The notes below the pieces were generated by a model that ran no database searches, was not told the origin of the DNA, and saw only the letters and a program-made list of their open reading frames with translations. A stretch of DNA of 64,000 nt from Bradyrhizobium sp. Ai1a-2. Its GTDB lineage: Bacteria > Pseudomonadota > Alphaproteobacteria > Rhizobiales > Xanthobacteraceae. Below, piece after piece: positions 35,174 through 44,061 of this stretch. Positions within the stretch are counted from its first letter, which is position 1. Every line of letters begins with the position of its first letter. Both the position numbers and the translations under genes were made by a program. The stretch is taken from NCBI RefSeq assembly GCF_000426245.1, contig NZ_AUEZ01000005.1, positions 124,001-188,000 of the forward strand, written 5' to 3'.

Positions 35174-35350
35174 CTACCTAGTGCTGAGTGAAATGCCGAG
35201 GGCCGATGCCTTCACGGTTACCGCCGCGGGCGACCGCTTAAGGGTCTTTGCGATTTTGTCTCGACCACGCTTCGCTTTCGCCATGGTCTTGAGCGTTTTT
35301 AGATCGTCTTTCGACCATAATACCCGTGCGGCTTTCTTTTTCTTCGCCAT
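35174..35350 (-). CDS. 58-residue basic helix-turn-helix-like protein
   Basis: A short gene below common length cut-offs. The ATG at 35350 is preceded by GAAGGGGAGTCGTA, a strong ribosome site. The product begins MAKKKKAARVLWSKDDL and contains LKTMAKAKRGRDKIAKTLKR followed by SPAAVTVKASALGISLSTR. This is a Myb/SANT- or GcrA-like single helix-turn-helix (W-S-x-x-D-L...I-A-x-x-L-x-R-S-x-x-A-V) as seen in many tiny Bradyrhizobium proteins. DNA binding is likely from charge and pattern; the target is unknown. Confidence 0.72.
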   Translation of the reverse strand: MAKKKKAARVLWSKDDLKTLKTMAKAKRGRDKIAKTLKRSPAAVTVKASALGISLSTR

Positions 35351-35400
35351 TACGACTCCCCTTCAATGGGCCCATGTTTTACGAGCCGAGGCGAATCCGG

Positions 35401-35526
35401 TCAAGGAACATTAACCGCTGGCATTGGAGCAGTTGGATACGGTCGATAAGCTCCGTGATGTGTTGCAGCCACGATCACGAAAAGAATAGCTAATACTATG
35501 ATGGCACGCATGGTCGGGCTCTGCAT
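35401..35526 (-). CDS. 41-residue single-span membrane peptide (tentative)
   Basis: The frame from ATG 35526 encodes MQSPTMRAIIVLAILFVIV then AATHHGAYRPYPTAPMPAV and two more residues: one hydrophobic helix and a Pro/Tyr-rich tail. An internal ATG at 35511 gives MRAIIVLAILF and may be the true start. No good ribosome site precedes either. It lies just upstream of the small HTH gene on the same strand and shows the hydrophobic pattern expected of real small membrane peptides, so it is listed with reserve. Confidence 0.4.
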   Translation of the reverse strand: MQSPTMRAIIVLAILFVIVAATHHGAYRPYPTAPMPAVNVP

Positions 35527-35623
35527 GAAATATATCTAACACACGCTGATCGGGGGCAGTATGAACTGGCTCACCAGTTCCGTGATCGTAGTCTTTGAGG
35601 CTTGACAGGCGATAGCTGCGTAT

Positions 35624-36823
35624 TCAGCCATGATACGCAAACAGCTCGATTGGCTCGCTGAAGCCTCGCACCGGATATTCGCCAACGCGTTCGAGATCGA
35701 AATCGCTTCGGACGAAGTCGGCGAAGGCGCGGGACAGCAGTACCTTTCGACCCAATTGTTTGGTCAGGGTTTCGAGACGCGAAGCCATGTTGACCGCGGG
35801 ACCGATGACGGTGAAGTCAAGCCGGGTGCGCGACCCGATATTTCCGTACATGACATCTCCGACATGGACGCCGATACCGTAATTCAGCGGCTCACGACCG
35901 GTTTCGCCGTTCTTTTCGTTCAGGGCAATCACGGCCTGACGGGCTTCGGCCACGGCACGCAGCAGATTTGCGCAGGCCGACGGCTGGCTGAGCGGAAAAA
36001 TGGCGAGCAGACCGTCGCCGATGAACTTCAGGATTTCCCCGCCATGTCGCGTGATCGGCTCCGACATCGCGTCGAAATACCCGTTCAGAAGATCAATGAC
36101 GTCATCGCGCGGCCAGTTATCAGAGATCCTGGTGAAATCACGCAGATCGCAGATCATGATGGCAGCGCGTACCGTCGTCCCGCTTCCGCGCCTGGTGGCG
36201 CCGGCCAGAATCATCTCGCCGGCATGCGCCCCAACATAGGTCTCGAGCAGCGTTCGCGCCAGTCGGTTCTTGATACGGATTTCGCTGACCAGCGCCAGAA
36301 TCGGCAACAGTTTTAGCAGGCTCGCAATATGCGCATCGTCGAATCCTCCGGGCCGGTCGGTCGCAAAGGTCACGATGTGCTGCTTGCCGAGCGTATGATA
36401 CAGCGGCCACGCCACATAATCGGTCAGGCCTTTGGCCCGCATCTCGTCATAGACGGCGTGCTTGCGGCCCAGCGCGGGATCGCGTTCGAGATTTTCGCGC
36501 AACTCGAGGGCGCCATCGCGGATTTCGTTTGCTGGACTGCCGATGTATTCAGATCGCCCCATGACATCGTAGTCGACTCTCTCAATCTCGGCTTCGCGCA
36601 TTCCATCGGCCCACATGATCCGGGCGCCAAGCCATTGAGGATGGTGGATCAGGATGTGAAGCGACGCCCGCTTGACAGGAATGCCCGCTCGCTGGAGGCG
36701 GAGACACAGCTCGGCGAAAATATTGTCGATGAAACGCTCATCGCGCGCGTCGTTGGTCAGCCAGTGTACGACGTCGTTGTCGGAATACGCGGTGTCGGTA
36801 TCGACCTTTGGCGGCGCGTTCAT
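35624..36823 (-). CDS. Class III adenylate/guanylate cyclase with N-terminal sensor region
   Basis: 399 residues from the ATG at 36823, preceded by CGAGGAACAAGAT; the 81 codons upstream in frame are arginine-rich and rejected. The catalytic domain occupies about 215-399: AAIMICDLRDFTRISDN with the first metal Asp, GGEILKFIGDGLLAIFPL with the second, and FTVIGPAVNMASRLE. The N-terminal 200 residues form a soluble alpha/beta region (LHILIHHPQWLGARIMW, ALGRKHAVYDEMRAKGLTDYVAWPL) resembling the sensor found in many rhizobial cyclases of this type. No membrane span. It is 115 bases downstream of the hybrid kinase on the same strand, so it may be part of one signalling unit. Confidence 0.86.
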   Translation of the reverse strand: MNAPPKVDTDTAYSDNDVVHWLTNDARDERFIDNIFAELCLRLQRAGIPVKRASLHILIHHPQWLGARIMWADGMREAEIERVDYDVMGRSEYIGSPANEIRDGALELRENLERDPALGRKHAVYDEMRAKGLTDYVAWPLYHTLGKQHIVTFATDRPGGFDDAHIASLLKLLPILALVSEIRIKNRLARTLLETYVGAHAGEMILAGATRRGSGTTVRAAIMICDLRDFTRISDNWPRDDVIDLLNGYFDAMSEPITRHGGEILKFIGDGLLAIFPLSQPSACANLLRAVAEARQAVIALNEKNGETGREPLNYGIGVHVGDVMYGNIGSRTRLDFTVIGPAVNMASRLETLTKQLGRKVLLSRAFADFVRSDFDLERVGEYPVRGFSEPIELFAYHG

Positions 36824-36938
36824 ATCTTGTTCCTCGATGGTGACTTGGACCGACGGTACAGGATATGTCGTGTCCCGGCTCGACGACGTCAACGAAGTCC
36901 GCCGTAATTTGCCTGCCGCGCAACGGCGAGAAGGGGGG

Positions 36939-39122
36939 TCAAGCTTCGTGCACGATTGACCGCAAGCGCGCCGCCAATTCCGACATACGGAACGGTTTGT
37001 CGATAATCTGAAATTCCCCCACCGCCTGATGTCGGTCCAGCGCGTCACCCGCATAGCCCGACGCAAGCAGGATCTTGATGCCCTTGTTCAATTTCCTCGC
37101 TTCGCGGGCAACCTCAATGCCGTTGATCCCGTTTGGCATCACGATGTCACTCAGCAAAACGTCGAATTCTTCGCTCCGGAGCAGCCGAAGCGCTTCCGTG
37201 CCGTTTCGGGCGCAACGAACCTGATAGCCCGACCTGGTCAGCATCGCCGAGGTGAGCTCCAGAAGATCGTCGTTGTCCTCGACAACCAGGATTCGCTCCG
37301 AGCCGGCCGGAAATGCCTGGGATCGGACGTCGTCCATTTCGACGTCAGGCGTTTGCGTGGCTCTGGGCAAGTAAAGAGCGACAGTGGTCCCCTTTCCCAA
37401 TGCGCTTTCGATGGCAATGTGCCCCCCGGACTGACGGACAAAGCCGTAGACCATGCTAAGGCCGAGGCCGCTACCCTTGCCGACCTCCTTCGTTGTGAAG
37501 AAGGGCTCGAACACCCGGTTCCGCACCTCGGGCGGCATTCCAGAACCAGTGTCCCTTACAGACAGTCTGACATACGATCCGGGCAAGCACCCGGCCACGG
37601 CTCCTTCGTTGACGACGACATTTCTCATCTCGATGTCGAGCACACCGCCATTGGGCATGGCGTCGCGCGCGTTCAGGGCGAGATTGAGGAGAGCGGTCTC
37701 CAACCGCGCCGGGTCGACATGGCACAGCCACAACCCTTCACTGGTCCACACCTTGACCCGGCATGCTTCCCCAACGGCTTTGCGAATGATCCCCTGGAAC
37801 TCGGAAACAAGCTGGTTTGCGTTGACCGGCCTTGGATTCAATATCTGCCGTCGCGAGAAGGCAAGAAGCTGCGCCGTCAGCTTTGCCCCCCGATCGACAG
37901 CACGCCGTGCAGCCGCGGCGAAGTGCCGGATTCTGCCAATATCATCATCCGCCTCGATGAGCTCGAGGTTCGCGGAGACCACCGTGAGCAGATTGTTGAA
38001 GTCGTGCGCGACGCCACCGGTGAGCTGGCCGACGCTCTCCATCTTCTGGCTCTGATGGAACTGCTCCCTCGCTTCGGACAATTCGTGCTCACGGTGCTTC
38101 ATTGCATCGGCCATGGCGTTGAATGCGGTGGCGACCCGTGCGATTTCCGAATTGCCCGGGATGTCCACAGGACGGCCGAACTCGCCGAGCCGCCATCGGT
38201 TCGCAGCGTCAACCAATTGTGCAAACGGGCGCTGGATGAACCGTTGGGCGCCCCACGCCGTCAGGATCAAAACGATCAGGGCGCTCGTAAGGATGAACAA
38301 CACGTCGCGCTGTGTGCGACGCTCGATCTTGGTGAAAGTCTGCGCCTTGCCGAGGCCGTAGCTGACAAGTAGATCCTCGCCCACGGCGGCGAATCCGACG
38401 ATTCTTCGCACGCCGTCAATGTTGACCATGTCCGCTACGGTGCCGTTGTAGAGCGTCGGATCCTTGCCTGCGGGCAGCTTCTTGCCGACGTACAGGGCAT
38501 TATCAGGATAGCGAGCGAGACAGGTGCCGTTTCGGTCCGTGATGGCAAGCGCGGCTCCCGCGGGAACGCCCTTTTTCTCAATGTAGGTGGCAAGCCAATC
38601 GAGGCTGAGAGCCGCTACGACGATGCCGCCCATGCGGCCCCCGTCGTCGTAGAATGGCAGCGCAAACTGGAGGACGTTGCGACCGGTGTTTCGGCCAACC
38701 GCGAACTCTCCGACTGTGAATTGTCCGGTTCTTAAGACGCGAGCGAAGTAGCTACGTCCAGCGGCGGTGGATGGGTTATGGTCTCTGGTCGAGTCGCAGA
38801 AGGAGTTGCCATCGATGTCGACGACGATAAAGATGATGAATTCCGGGTATCGTTCCTTGACCCTGGAAAGGTACGCGTTGCATCCCTGGACGTCCTTGTC
38901 CTTGATCGCGGGAACCTCGGAAAGCGCGACCATGGCCTGACGAACGCCCTGGACGATCTGCTGCTGCTCAGCGGCAGCAAGCCTCGCGAGGCCGAGTGCT
39001 TCGTCCTGTACTTCAACTTGGCGTGTGCGACGAAGGTCGATCTCGTTGTACGCCTGTATCGCGATTGCCGGCAATATGGCGGCTGCCACCAGCGCGAATA
39101 GGCGTGATAACAGGCTGCTCAT
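36939..39122 (-). CDS. Hybrid sensor histidine kinase (Cache-HAMP-HisKA-HATPase-REC)
   Basis: 727 residues from the ATG at 39122, with AGGAAAAGG eight bases upstream. Order: membrane segment about 5-25; periplasmic double-Cache-like sensor 30-270 (FIIFIVVDIDGNSFCDS, AITDRNGTCLARYP); second membrane segment 274-293; HAMP 295-345; HisKA with phosphoacceptor His373 in GGVAHDFNN; HATPase with LNARDAMPNGG, DTGSGMPPEV and GSGLGLSMVYGFV; C-terminal receiver with RILVVEDNDD and phosphorylated Asp659 in DVLLSDIVMPNG. The H-D-F-N-N box places it in the HWE-unrelated HisKA_3/NtrB-like hybrid group common in rhizobia. The attached receiver suggests a phosphorelay; the cyclase gene follows directly. Confidence 0.9.
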   Translation of the reverse strand: MSSLLSRLFALVAAAILPAIAIQAYNEIDLRRTRQVEVQDEALGLARLAAAEQQQIVQGVRQAMVALSEVPAIKDKDVQGCNAYLSRVKERYPEFIIFIVVDIDGNSFCDSTRDHNPSTAAGRSYFARVLRTGQFTVGEFAVGRNTGRNVLQFALPFYDDGGRMGGIVVAALSLDWLATYIEKKGVPAGAALAITDRNGTCLARYPDNALYVGKKLPAGKDPTLYNGTVADMVNIDGVRRIVGFAAVGEDLLVSYGLGKAQTFTKIERRTQRDVLFILTSALIVLILTAWGAQRFIQRPFAQLVDAANRWRLGEFGRPVDIPGNSEIARVATAFNAMADAMKHREHELSEAREQFHQSQKMESVGQLTGGVAHDFNNLLTVVSANLELIEADDDIGRIRHFAAAARRAVDRGAKLTAQLLAFSRRQILNPRPVNANQLVSEFQGIIRKAVGEACRVKVWTSEGLWLCHVDPARLETALLNLALNARDAMPNGGVLDIEMRNVVVNEGAVAGCLPGSYVRLSVRDTGSGMPPEVRNRVFEPFFTTKEVGKGSGLGLSMVYGFVRQSGGHIAIESALGKGTTVALYLPRATQTPDVEMDDVRSQAFPAGSERILVVEDNDDLLELTSAMLTRSGYQVRCARNGTEALRLLRSEEFDVLLSDIVMPNGINGIEVAREARKLNKGIKILLASGYAGDALDRHQAVGEFQIIDKPFRMSELAARLRSIVHEA

Positions 39123-39860
39123 TTCGACCTTTTCCTGCGAATGATCGGTGGCGTCAGATCGACCGTGTCCAGTCCACCGGGAAGCGCCGTTGCATGAAGC
39201 GTTCTCCGAGCTGCGATCGGAAATGACTGCCATTAAGCGGCGGCGTTATTCCGACCCTTGATTGACCAGCTCATCGCAGAGAAGTGGCCCGGAGGTGACA
39301 CCCGTGGCCGTGAGGACAAGGCTGGCTCATGTCGATGCCAAGGATGGCAGAGCGACGGGAAGACCGGCGGCAGGTGAGCCTATGGCGGCACGGGTAGCAT
39401 TCAACAGCCTCACGAACCATTGAGCCCTGCGGCCGAATGCATCGTCCTCGGACCGGGCGCTCGACATCGCTGGAGTTTTGATGGTCGTCGACTGGCCCCA
39501 CAGGTCCACGGCTCCGCGCGGACCAGGAAGGCCGAACTATCGGTTGAATTTGCGCTTGGCACGTCAAAGCGCCGATAGAGAGATTCTCATTGAACTTCTG
39601 TCCCGCTACCAATCTTCTGCCGTAAAGGCTGAACCGGCCGCATTACAGGGCTGTTTCATTCCGTCGGGAAACGATTGCGGTTGTAGGCGAGCGCCCCAAA
39701 AGTCGGCAAAGAGAAGCCACGACGCGCTGCATCGGGGAACTTGTTCCAGGGATCTCGCGCGGAGGCTCGGAGGGCGCAGAACAAGGCTAAACTGCATAAC
39801 CGGGCCGGTTCCGATGGGCGCCGGTCGGCGCCCATCGGAGAGTTCCAGGGATCCTGGTTT
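39123..39860. other. Gap of about 740 bases without a supported gene
   Basis: Lies between the hybrid kinase start and the phosphodiesterase stop. Several frames of 60-190 codons overlap each other on both strands, none with a ribosome site or a plausible composition. GTTCCAGGGATC occurs at about 39745 and again at about 39841, a short direct repeat. The right end holds the hairpin at 39810-39839. It may contain decayed genes; none could be identified. Confidence 0.35.
39810..39839. terminator. Perfect 13-bp hairpin after the phosphodiesterase gene
   Basis: TCCGATGGGCGCC (39810-39822) and GGCGCCCATCGGA (39827-39839) pair exactly around GGTC. It is 22 bases beyond the stop codon of the minus-strand gene at 39861. 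No T-run is present on either side, so the mode of termination is uncertain. Confidence 0.5.
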
Positions 39861-42080
39861 TCAGCGCAGGATCTCGCGCAGCACCTCGCCATCGACGCGG
39901 TGGGGTGTGACGCCCAGGATCTGCATGATGGTCGGCGCCACGTCGGTGTTACGCATGCGGCGGATCGTGGCGTCCTTGCGGATTTGCGGGCCGGCGGCGA
40001 TGAAGGTCGCGCTCATCACCGGCAGTTCGGGATCGTGGCCATGGGCGCCGTAGAAGTTAGGCATCGACAGCATGGTCGTTGCCGCATTGAACGGCGCATC
40101 GCCGAGGCGGGCAACGCCGGGGTTCTGGATGCCGTCGAAGTTGTAGCCCGGGGCCATCAGCGCGAACACATCGCCGAAATCCTGGCCGATGGTCTTGCTG
40201 GTGCACTCCCCGGTTCCCTCTTCGCACTGCAACGGCCGGGTCTCGATCACGGTGAAGATCCGCCCGTCCTTGAGCGAGAAGTTGAACTTCGGGTTGGAAT
40301 CGACCGCGTTCTTCACGGCGTCGGTGATCTGCGTCACCAGCGCCTTGTAGGCCGCCAGATCGACGGTGCCGCCCAACTCGCGGTTCTGCAGGTTGACGTA
40401 GATGTTGGCCGCCGGACCCGAGGTGCGGATCGCGATCTTGGTGGTGTCGATGCCGGCGTTGCGCAGGATGTTGGTCAGGCTGACCGAGGTGTGGAACGGC
40501 GCGAAGCCGTGGTCCGACACCACGATGACGTTGCTGTCACGGCCCGCCGCGTCGGCGATCTGCTTCACCGCCTTGTCGGCCGTCTGGTAGGCGAAGCGGA
40601 TGTACGAAGCGTACCGCGCGACCTTGGCAGGATCCTGGTTGGCGCCGATCGAGTTCGGATCGGTCGGGTTGGTGCCCTGGCGGCGGTCAGTGAGCAGGAA
40701 CTGATGCTCGGAGCCGTCGGGCTGCTCGATATAGGCCATTACGAGATCAGCGTCGGGATGGTTGCGGATCGCGCGCTCGGCGACATCAGCCTGGTAGCGC
40801 ACGAAGGTCTTCACCATGTCCTCGAACATGGTTTCGATCTCGATGTCGGGAAAGTTGGTGAAGCCCGGGCTCAGCCGCTCCGGAATGCGGAAGTCAGCCT
40901 GCGGACGCCAGAACCCGACATTGTTGTTGATGTCGTCGACGTCGGCCAGCACCGCCGCGTTGCGCGGGATGAAATTCGCACCGTAACGGGCAAAGCGCAC
41001 CACCGAAAGATCGGGCGACAGCGCCGAGACGTAGTACGCGGCGCCGACCTTGGCCCCGCTGCCTTCGAAGAAGAACGGCGCATTCTCGCCGCCCAGCTTG
41101 ACGTAGGCCGGTCCGGTCGACGGCGCGTGGAATGGGCCCGCCGTGATGCCGCGCGTCGCGTCGAAGAACACCAGGGTGTCGTAATTCACCTTGCGGTCAT
41201 TGGTGGTGTCGAGCGCCGCCACCCGGATCGCATATTTGACGTCGAGCGTCGCCCCGTTGGCGCAGGTCGTTGTCGGCGCGGAGGAGCATGAGAACGTCTC
41301 GATCGGCGCTGACGTCACCAGCACAGGGCTGAACGAGAAGTGGCCGGCCGCCTGGAGCGCCGTGACGATCGCCGGGTCGGACGTGAAGTCCCCGCGGGAC
41401 AGCGAGAAGCCCTGGGCCCCGATGCCGCCGAACGCCCCGAACGGCACGGTGAAGTCCGTCACGCGGATCGGCTGGGCCGGCTGCACCACCGTGTTGTTGA
41501 TGGAGATGTCGGCGCCGTCGCCGCCCGGCCACGTCGCGGTGACCACCTTCTTGCCCTGTTGGCGCAGCTGCACCCACAGCGGCAACGCTGTCGGCCGCGG
41601 CGTAGGCCCGAGCGGGCTCTCGCGATAGCCGCCGATCGGCGCCGCGAAGCCGCTGATGCTCGATGAGATCGGCGCGACGATCGCCTGGAAGGTGTTCGAC
41701 GGGATGTCGTTGTGGACCGCCGTCGAGCCGGTCGCAATCTCGATGTGCGACACCGCGGTGAGCGACGGCGACGCCGTCACGTTCTGCACCGCCACCGCGC
41801 CGCGGCGGCTCAACCGCGCCAGGCCGCCGTCATGCGGCAGAACGCCCTCATCGATGAATTTCTGGATGAAATCGGGCTTGGCTCCGTCGAGCGAGATCAG
41901 CACCACCCGCGGCGACTTGCGGCCATGACCGTTCCCGTCGTGATCGTGGTCGCGGTTGTCGCCGGAGCCATGGTCGCGGTTGCCGCCATCGTTGTCGGCG
42001 CGCGCCGGCGACGCAACGCCGGCCAGTGATGCTGCGAGCGACATTGCCGATATCAAGCAGAGAAAACTCTTCAAGTTCAT
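39861..42080 (-). CDS. Exported type I phosphodiesterase / nucleotide pyrophosphatase-like protein
   Basis: 739 residues with a signal peptide (LCLISAMSLAASLAGVASPARA) and a His/Asp/Gly-rich linker (DNRDHDHDGNGHG) before the catalytic domain. Alkaline-phosphatase-superfamily metal sites: Asp65 in VVLISLDGAKPDF, nucleophile Thr108 in ASPSLTAVSHIEIATG, YIEQPDGSEHQF, VIVVSDHGFAPFH and YGAHGHDPEL. Two Zn ions are expected. The family hydrolyses phosphodiesters or phosphonates; the long insertion at about 200-400 could fix specificity. Four Cys in two pairs suggest periplasmic disulfides. The His-rich linker may help capture zinc. The LysR gene starts 191 bases upstream on the same strand. Confidence 0.87.
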   Translation of the reverse strand: MNLKSFLCLISAMSLAASLAGVASPARADNDGGNRDHGSGDNRDHDHDGNGHGRKSPRVVLISLDGAKPDFIQKFIDEGVLPHDGGLARLSRRGAVAVQNVTASPSLTAVSHIEIATGSTAVHNDIPSNTFQAIVAPISSSISGFAAPIGGYRESPLGPTPRPTALPLWVQLRQQGKKVVTATWPGGDGADISINNTVVQPAQPIRVTDFTVPFGAFGGIGAQGFSLSRGDFTSDPAIVTALQAAGHFSFSPVLVTSAPIETFSCSSAPTTTCANGATLDVKYAIRVAALDTTNDRKVNYDTLVFFDATRGITAGPFHAPSTGPAYVKLGGENAPFFFEGSGAKVGAAYYVSALSPDLSVVRFARYGANFIPRNAAVLADVDDINNNVGFWRPQADFRIPERLSPGFTNFPDIEIETMFEDMVKTFVRYQADVAERAIRNHPDADLVMAYIEQPDGSEHQFLLTDRRQGTNPTDPNSIGANQDPAKVARYASYIRFAYQTADKAVKQIADAAGRDSNVIVVSDHGFAPFHTSVSLTNILRNAGIDTTKIAIRTSGPAANIYVNLQNRELGGTVDLAAYKALVTQITDAVKNAVDSNPKFNFSLKDGRIFTVIETRPLQCEEGTGECTSKTIGQDFGDVFALMAPGYNFDGIQNPGVARLGDAPFNAATTMLSMPNFYGAHGHDPELPVMSATFIAAGPQIRKDATIRRMRNTDVAPTIMQILGVTPHRVDGEVLREILR

Positions 42081-42271
42081 ATGAACGCCCCATTTTCGCT
42101 GCGCAATCTGCGCGGGTTTGGTCGGAAACGAGGAAATGATTATCGGGGTTGGCTGACGACGCGCATGTGACGCTTCGGCGACACGTGTAACGTCGCAACG
42201 ACAACACCGCGAGGATGTCGACTCGCGGCCCGAAGCCGACCAAGCGCAAAATTCTCAACGTACGAATTCGG

Positions 42272-43327
42272 TTACGCGACGACTCCCCTCAAATGGCTCT
42301 GGCACGAACGGCTCGAGGACAACCTTTCCATGATTGACGACGGGAAACGAGCAGGACTTGCGCGCAGCGCCCCGGTTGCCCGCCCCAGCATCCCGCGCAG
42401 CCACTGCTGCGGCGCATCGTTCGTGTTGCGTTCATGCCAGAGAACGCCAACATCCACCAAGCTCGTGTTGTAGGGCAGCTCGTACGTCGACAATGGATGG
42501 ATGCGGGCCAATGACCTCGCAAGCGGTCGCGGTACGATCGCGGCAAGTTCGGTATCCTCGAGCAGGGCGGGCAGCGCGAGACAATGCGACAGAAAAATCG
42601 CGATACGCGGACCTCGCTGCGGTCCGGCGAAGGCCTGTTCGAGCGCCGTTCGATCGTACATTTCGGATCGGCGAGCCAATCCACGTTCGGATACAAAGCC
42701 GTTCACGAGCCCTTCGTGCTTGCCGTGCAGCGACACCACGGCGATGGATAGGCCGGACAGCGCTTCGAGCGAAAGCCTGCCAAGCTTTCGCGAAGAATGG
42801 GCGATGAGAACGTCGTCATATGCGAACAGCGAGTTCGACCGGAAGCGCGCGGGAACGTCCGGGAAAGTTCCGATGGCGGCGTCGATCAGTCCGAGATCGA
42901 TCTGCTCGGTCAAGTCGATCCGACAGTCCGGACGGATGACGAGATCGACAAACGGCGCCTCTTGCGTCAACAAGCGGACGAGATCAGGTGCCATAACCAT
43001 GGTCACAAAATCGCTCACCGCGATCGTGAACCGCCTCGCCGATGTGTCGGGCTCGAATCCCGGCAGGCCGATCGCCGTTTCCAGCGATTTCCATGCTTCC
43101 CGGATCAAGGGAGCCATGGCGAGCGCGCGTGCGGTCGGCTGCATTCCGCTTGCCGTGCGGACAAACAATTCGTCACCCAGCATGTCCCGCAATCGAGCGA
43201 GGGCGTGACTGACGGCCGACTGACTAAGGCAAATCCTCTGACCCGCGCGCAACACGCTTCGTTCCTCCATGACGGCGTCGAAGACGCGCAAGAGGTTCAG
43301 GTCTAGCCGGTTGAACTGTGTCGTCAT
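42272..43327 (-). CDS. LysR-family transcriptional regulator
   Basis: 351 residues from the ATG at 43327 (MTTQFNRLDLNLLRVFDAVMEE). The N-terminal winged helix-turn-helix (SVLRAGQRICLSQSAVSHALARLRDMLGDELFVRTASGM) is complete; the effector domain follows with VDLVIRPDCRIDLTEQIDLGLIDAAIG. It is longer than typical LysR proteins (about 300) by a polar C-terminal tail. The branch resembles NodD-like/NahR-like regulators in having FDAVMEERSVLRAG. Its target is unknown; candidates are the phosphodiesterase gene downstream on the same strand or the NTF2-fold gene just upstream. Confidence 0.88.
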   Translation of the reverse strand: MTTQFNRLDLNLLRVFDAVMEERSVLRAGQRICLSQSAVSHALARLRDMLGDELFVRTASGMQPTARALAMAPLIREAWKSLETAIGLPGFEPDTSARRFTIAVSDFVTMVMAPDLVRLLTQEAPFVDLVIRPDCRIDLTEQIDLGLIDAAIGTFPDVPARFRSNSLFAYDDVLIAHSSRKLGRLSLEALSGLSIAVVSLHGKHEGLVNGFVSERGLARRSEMYDRTALEQAFAGPQRGPRIAIFLSHCLALPALLEDTELAAIVPRPLARSLARIHPLSTYELPYNTSLVDVGVLWHERNTNDAPQQWLRGMLGRATGALRASPARFPSSIMERLSSSRSCQSHLRGVVA

Positions 43328-43406
43328 CGGTAAACCACCCGGATGATTGCTTGAGGATCCGCCCTGTTGTCGGAAAGTAGGCGATGCAGCCCTGCGCTCA
43401 AGCATC

Positions 43407-43874
43407 TCAAAAGTCGAAATCGCTGAGTTCGGGATGGTCATCCGGCCTGCGTCCCAGCTGCCACAGGAACATCCGCTCGGTCTCGGCGATCGGCTGTTCG
43501 TTGATACTGGCGAGACGCCGTCGTATCAGCCCATCCGGATCGAGCTCCCAGTTTTCGTTTCCATAGGCCCTGAACCAATTTCCTTCGCTGTCGCAGTATT
43601 CATAGGCGGACCGCACCGCGATCCGATTGTCGGTAAAGGCCCAGACCTCATTGATCAGCCGGTACTGCAACTGCGTTGCCCATTTGCGCGCCAAGAACCA
43701 CTCGATGGCGGCGCGTCCGGAGAAAAACTCGAGATGATCCCGCCAGAAGCTGTCGACCGTGTAGCCCAGTGCCACCCGAACCGGCTCGCGGCTATTCCAG
43801 CAGTCCTCGATAGCTCGGACCTTCTCGATTGCGGTGTCCCAGGTGAAGGGTGGCAAGGGGAAGCGTGGTGACAT
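43407..43874 (-). CDS. NTF2-fold (SnoaL-like, DUF1348) protein
   Basis: 155 residues. [58 protein letters not shown] is the hallmark start of the DUF1348 group within the NTF2-like superfamily, a cone-shaped fold used by small isomerases, dehydratases and stress proteins. A full-length domain (about 150 residues) with no extra parts and no signal peptide. The active-site residues are not fixed in this family, so no reaction is assigned. It precedes the LysR gene by 79 bases on the same strand and may be its autoregulated partner. Confidence 0.82.
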   Translation of the reverse strand: MSPRFPLPPFTWDTAIEKVRAIEDCWNSREPVRVALGYTVDSFWRDHLEFFSGRAAIEWFLARKWATQLQYRLINEVWAFTDNRIAVRSAYEYCDSEGNWFRAYGNENWELDPDGLIRRRLASINEQPIAETERMFLWQLGRRPDDHPELSDFDF

Positions 43875-44061
43875 GGCCGGTGCTCCGCGGGCGACAGCAA
43901 CGCAGAGTGGAGCAACACCGGACCGGCTGCGAGTTTAATGGTGTAAGGGAGTGTAAAGGCTCACATTTGGCGACGATGATGCGCTGCAGCATCGGCTGAA
44001 ATCTGCGCCTTGAACGTGCCAAGCCTGTGCGGACGTGGCTGGCCCGCAAAAACCGGGTATG

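Noticed and set aside
39741-41291. 516-codon plus-strand frame antisense to the phosphodiesterase
   Set aside because: Composition is that of an antisense shadow (runs of Val, Arg, Asp, Gly) and no motif is visible; the minus-strand gene is clear.
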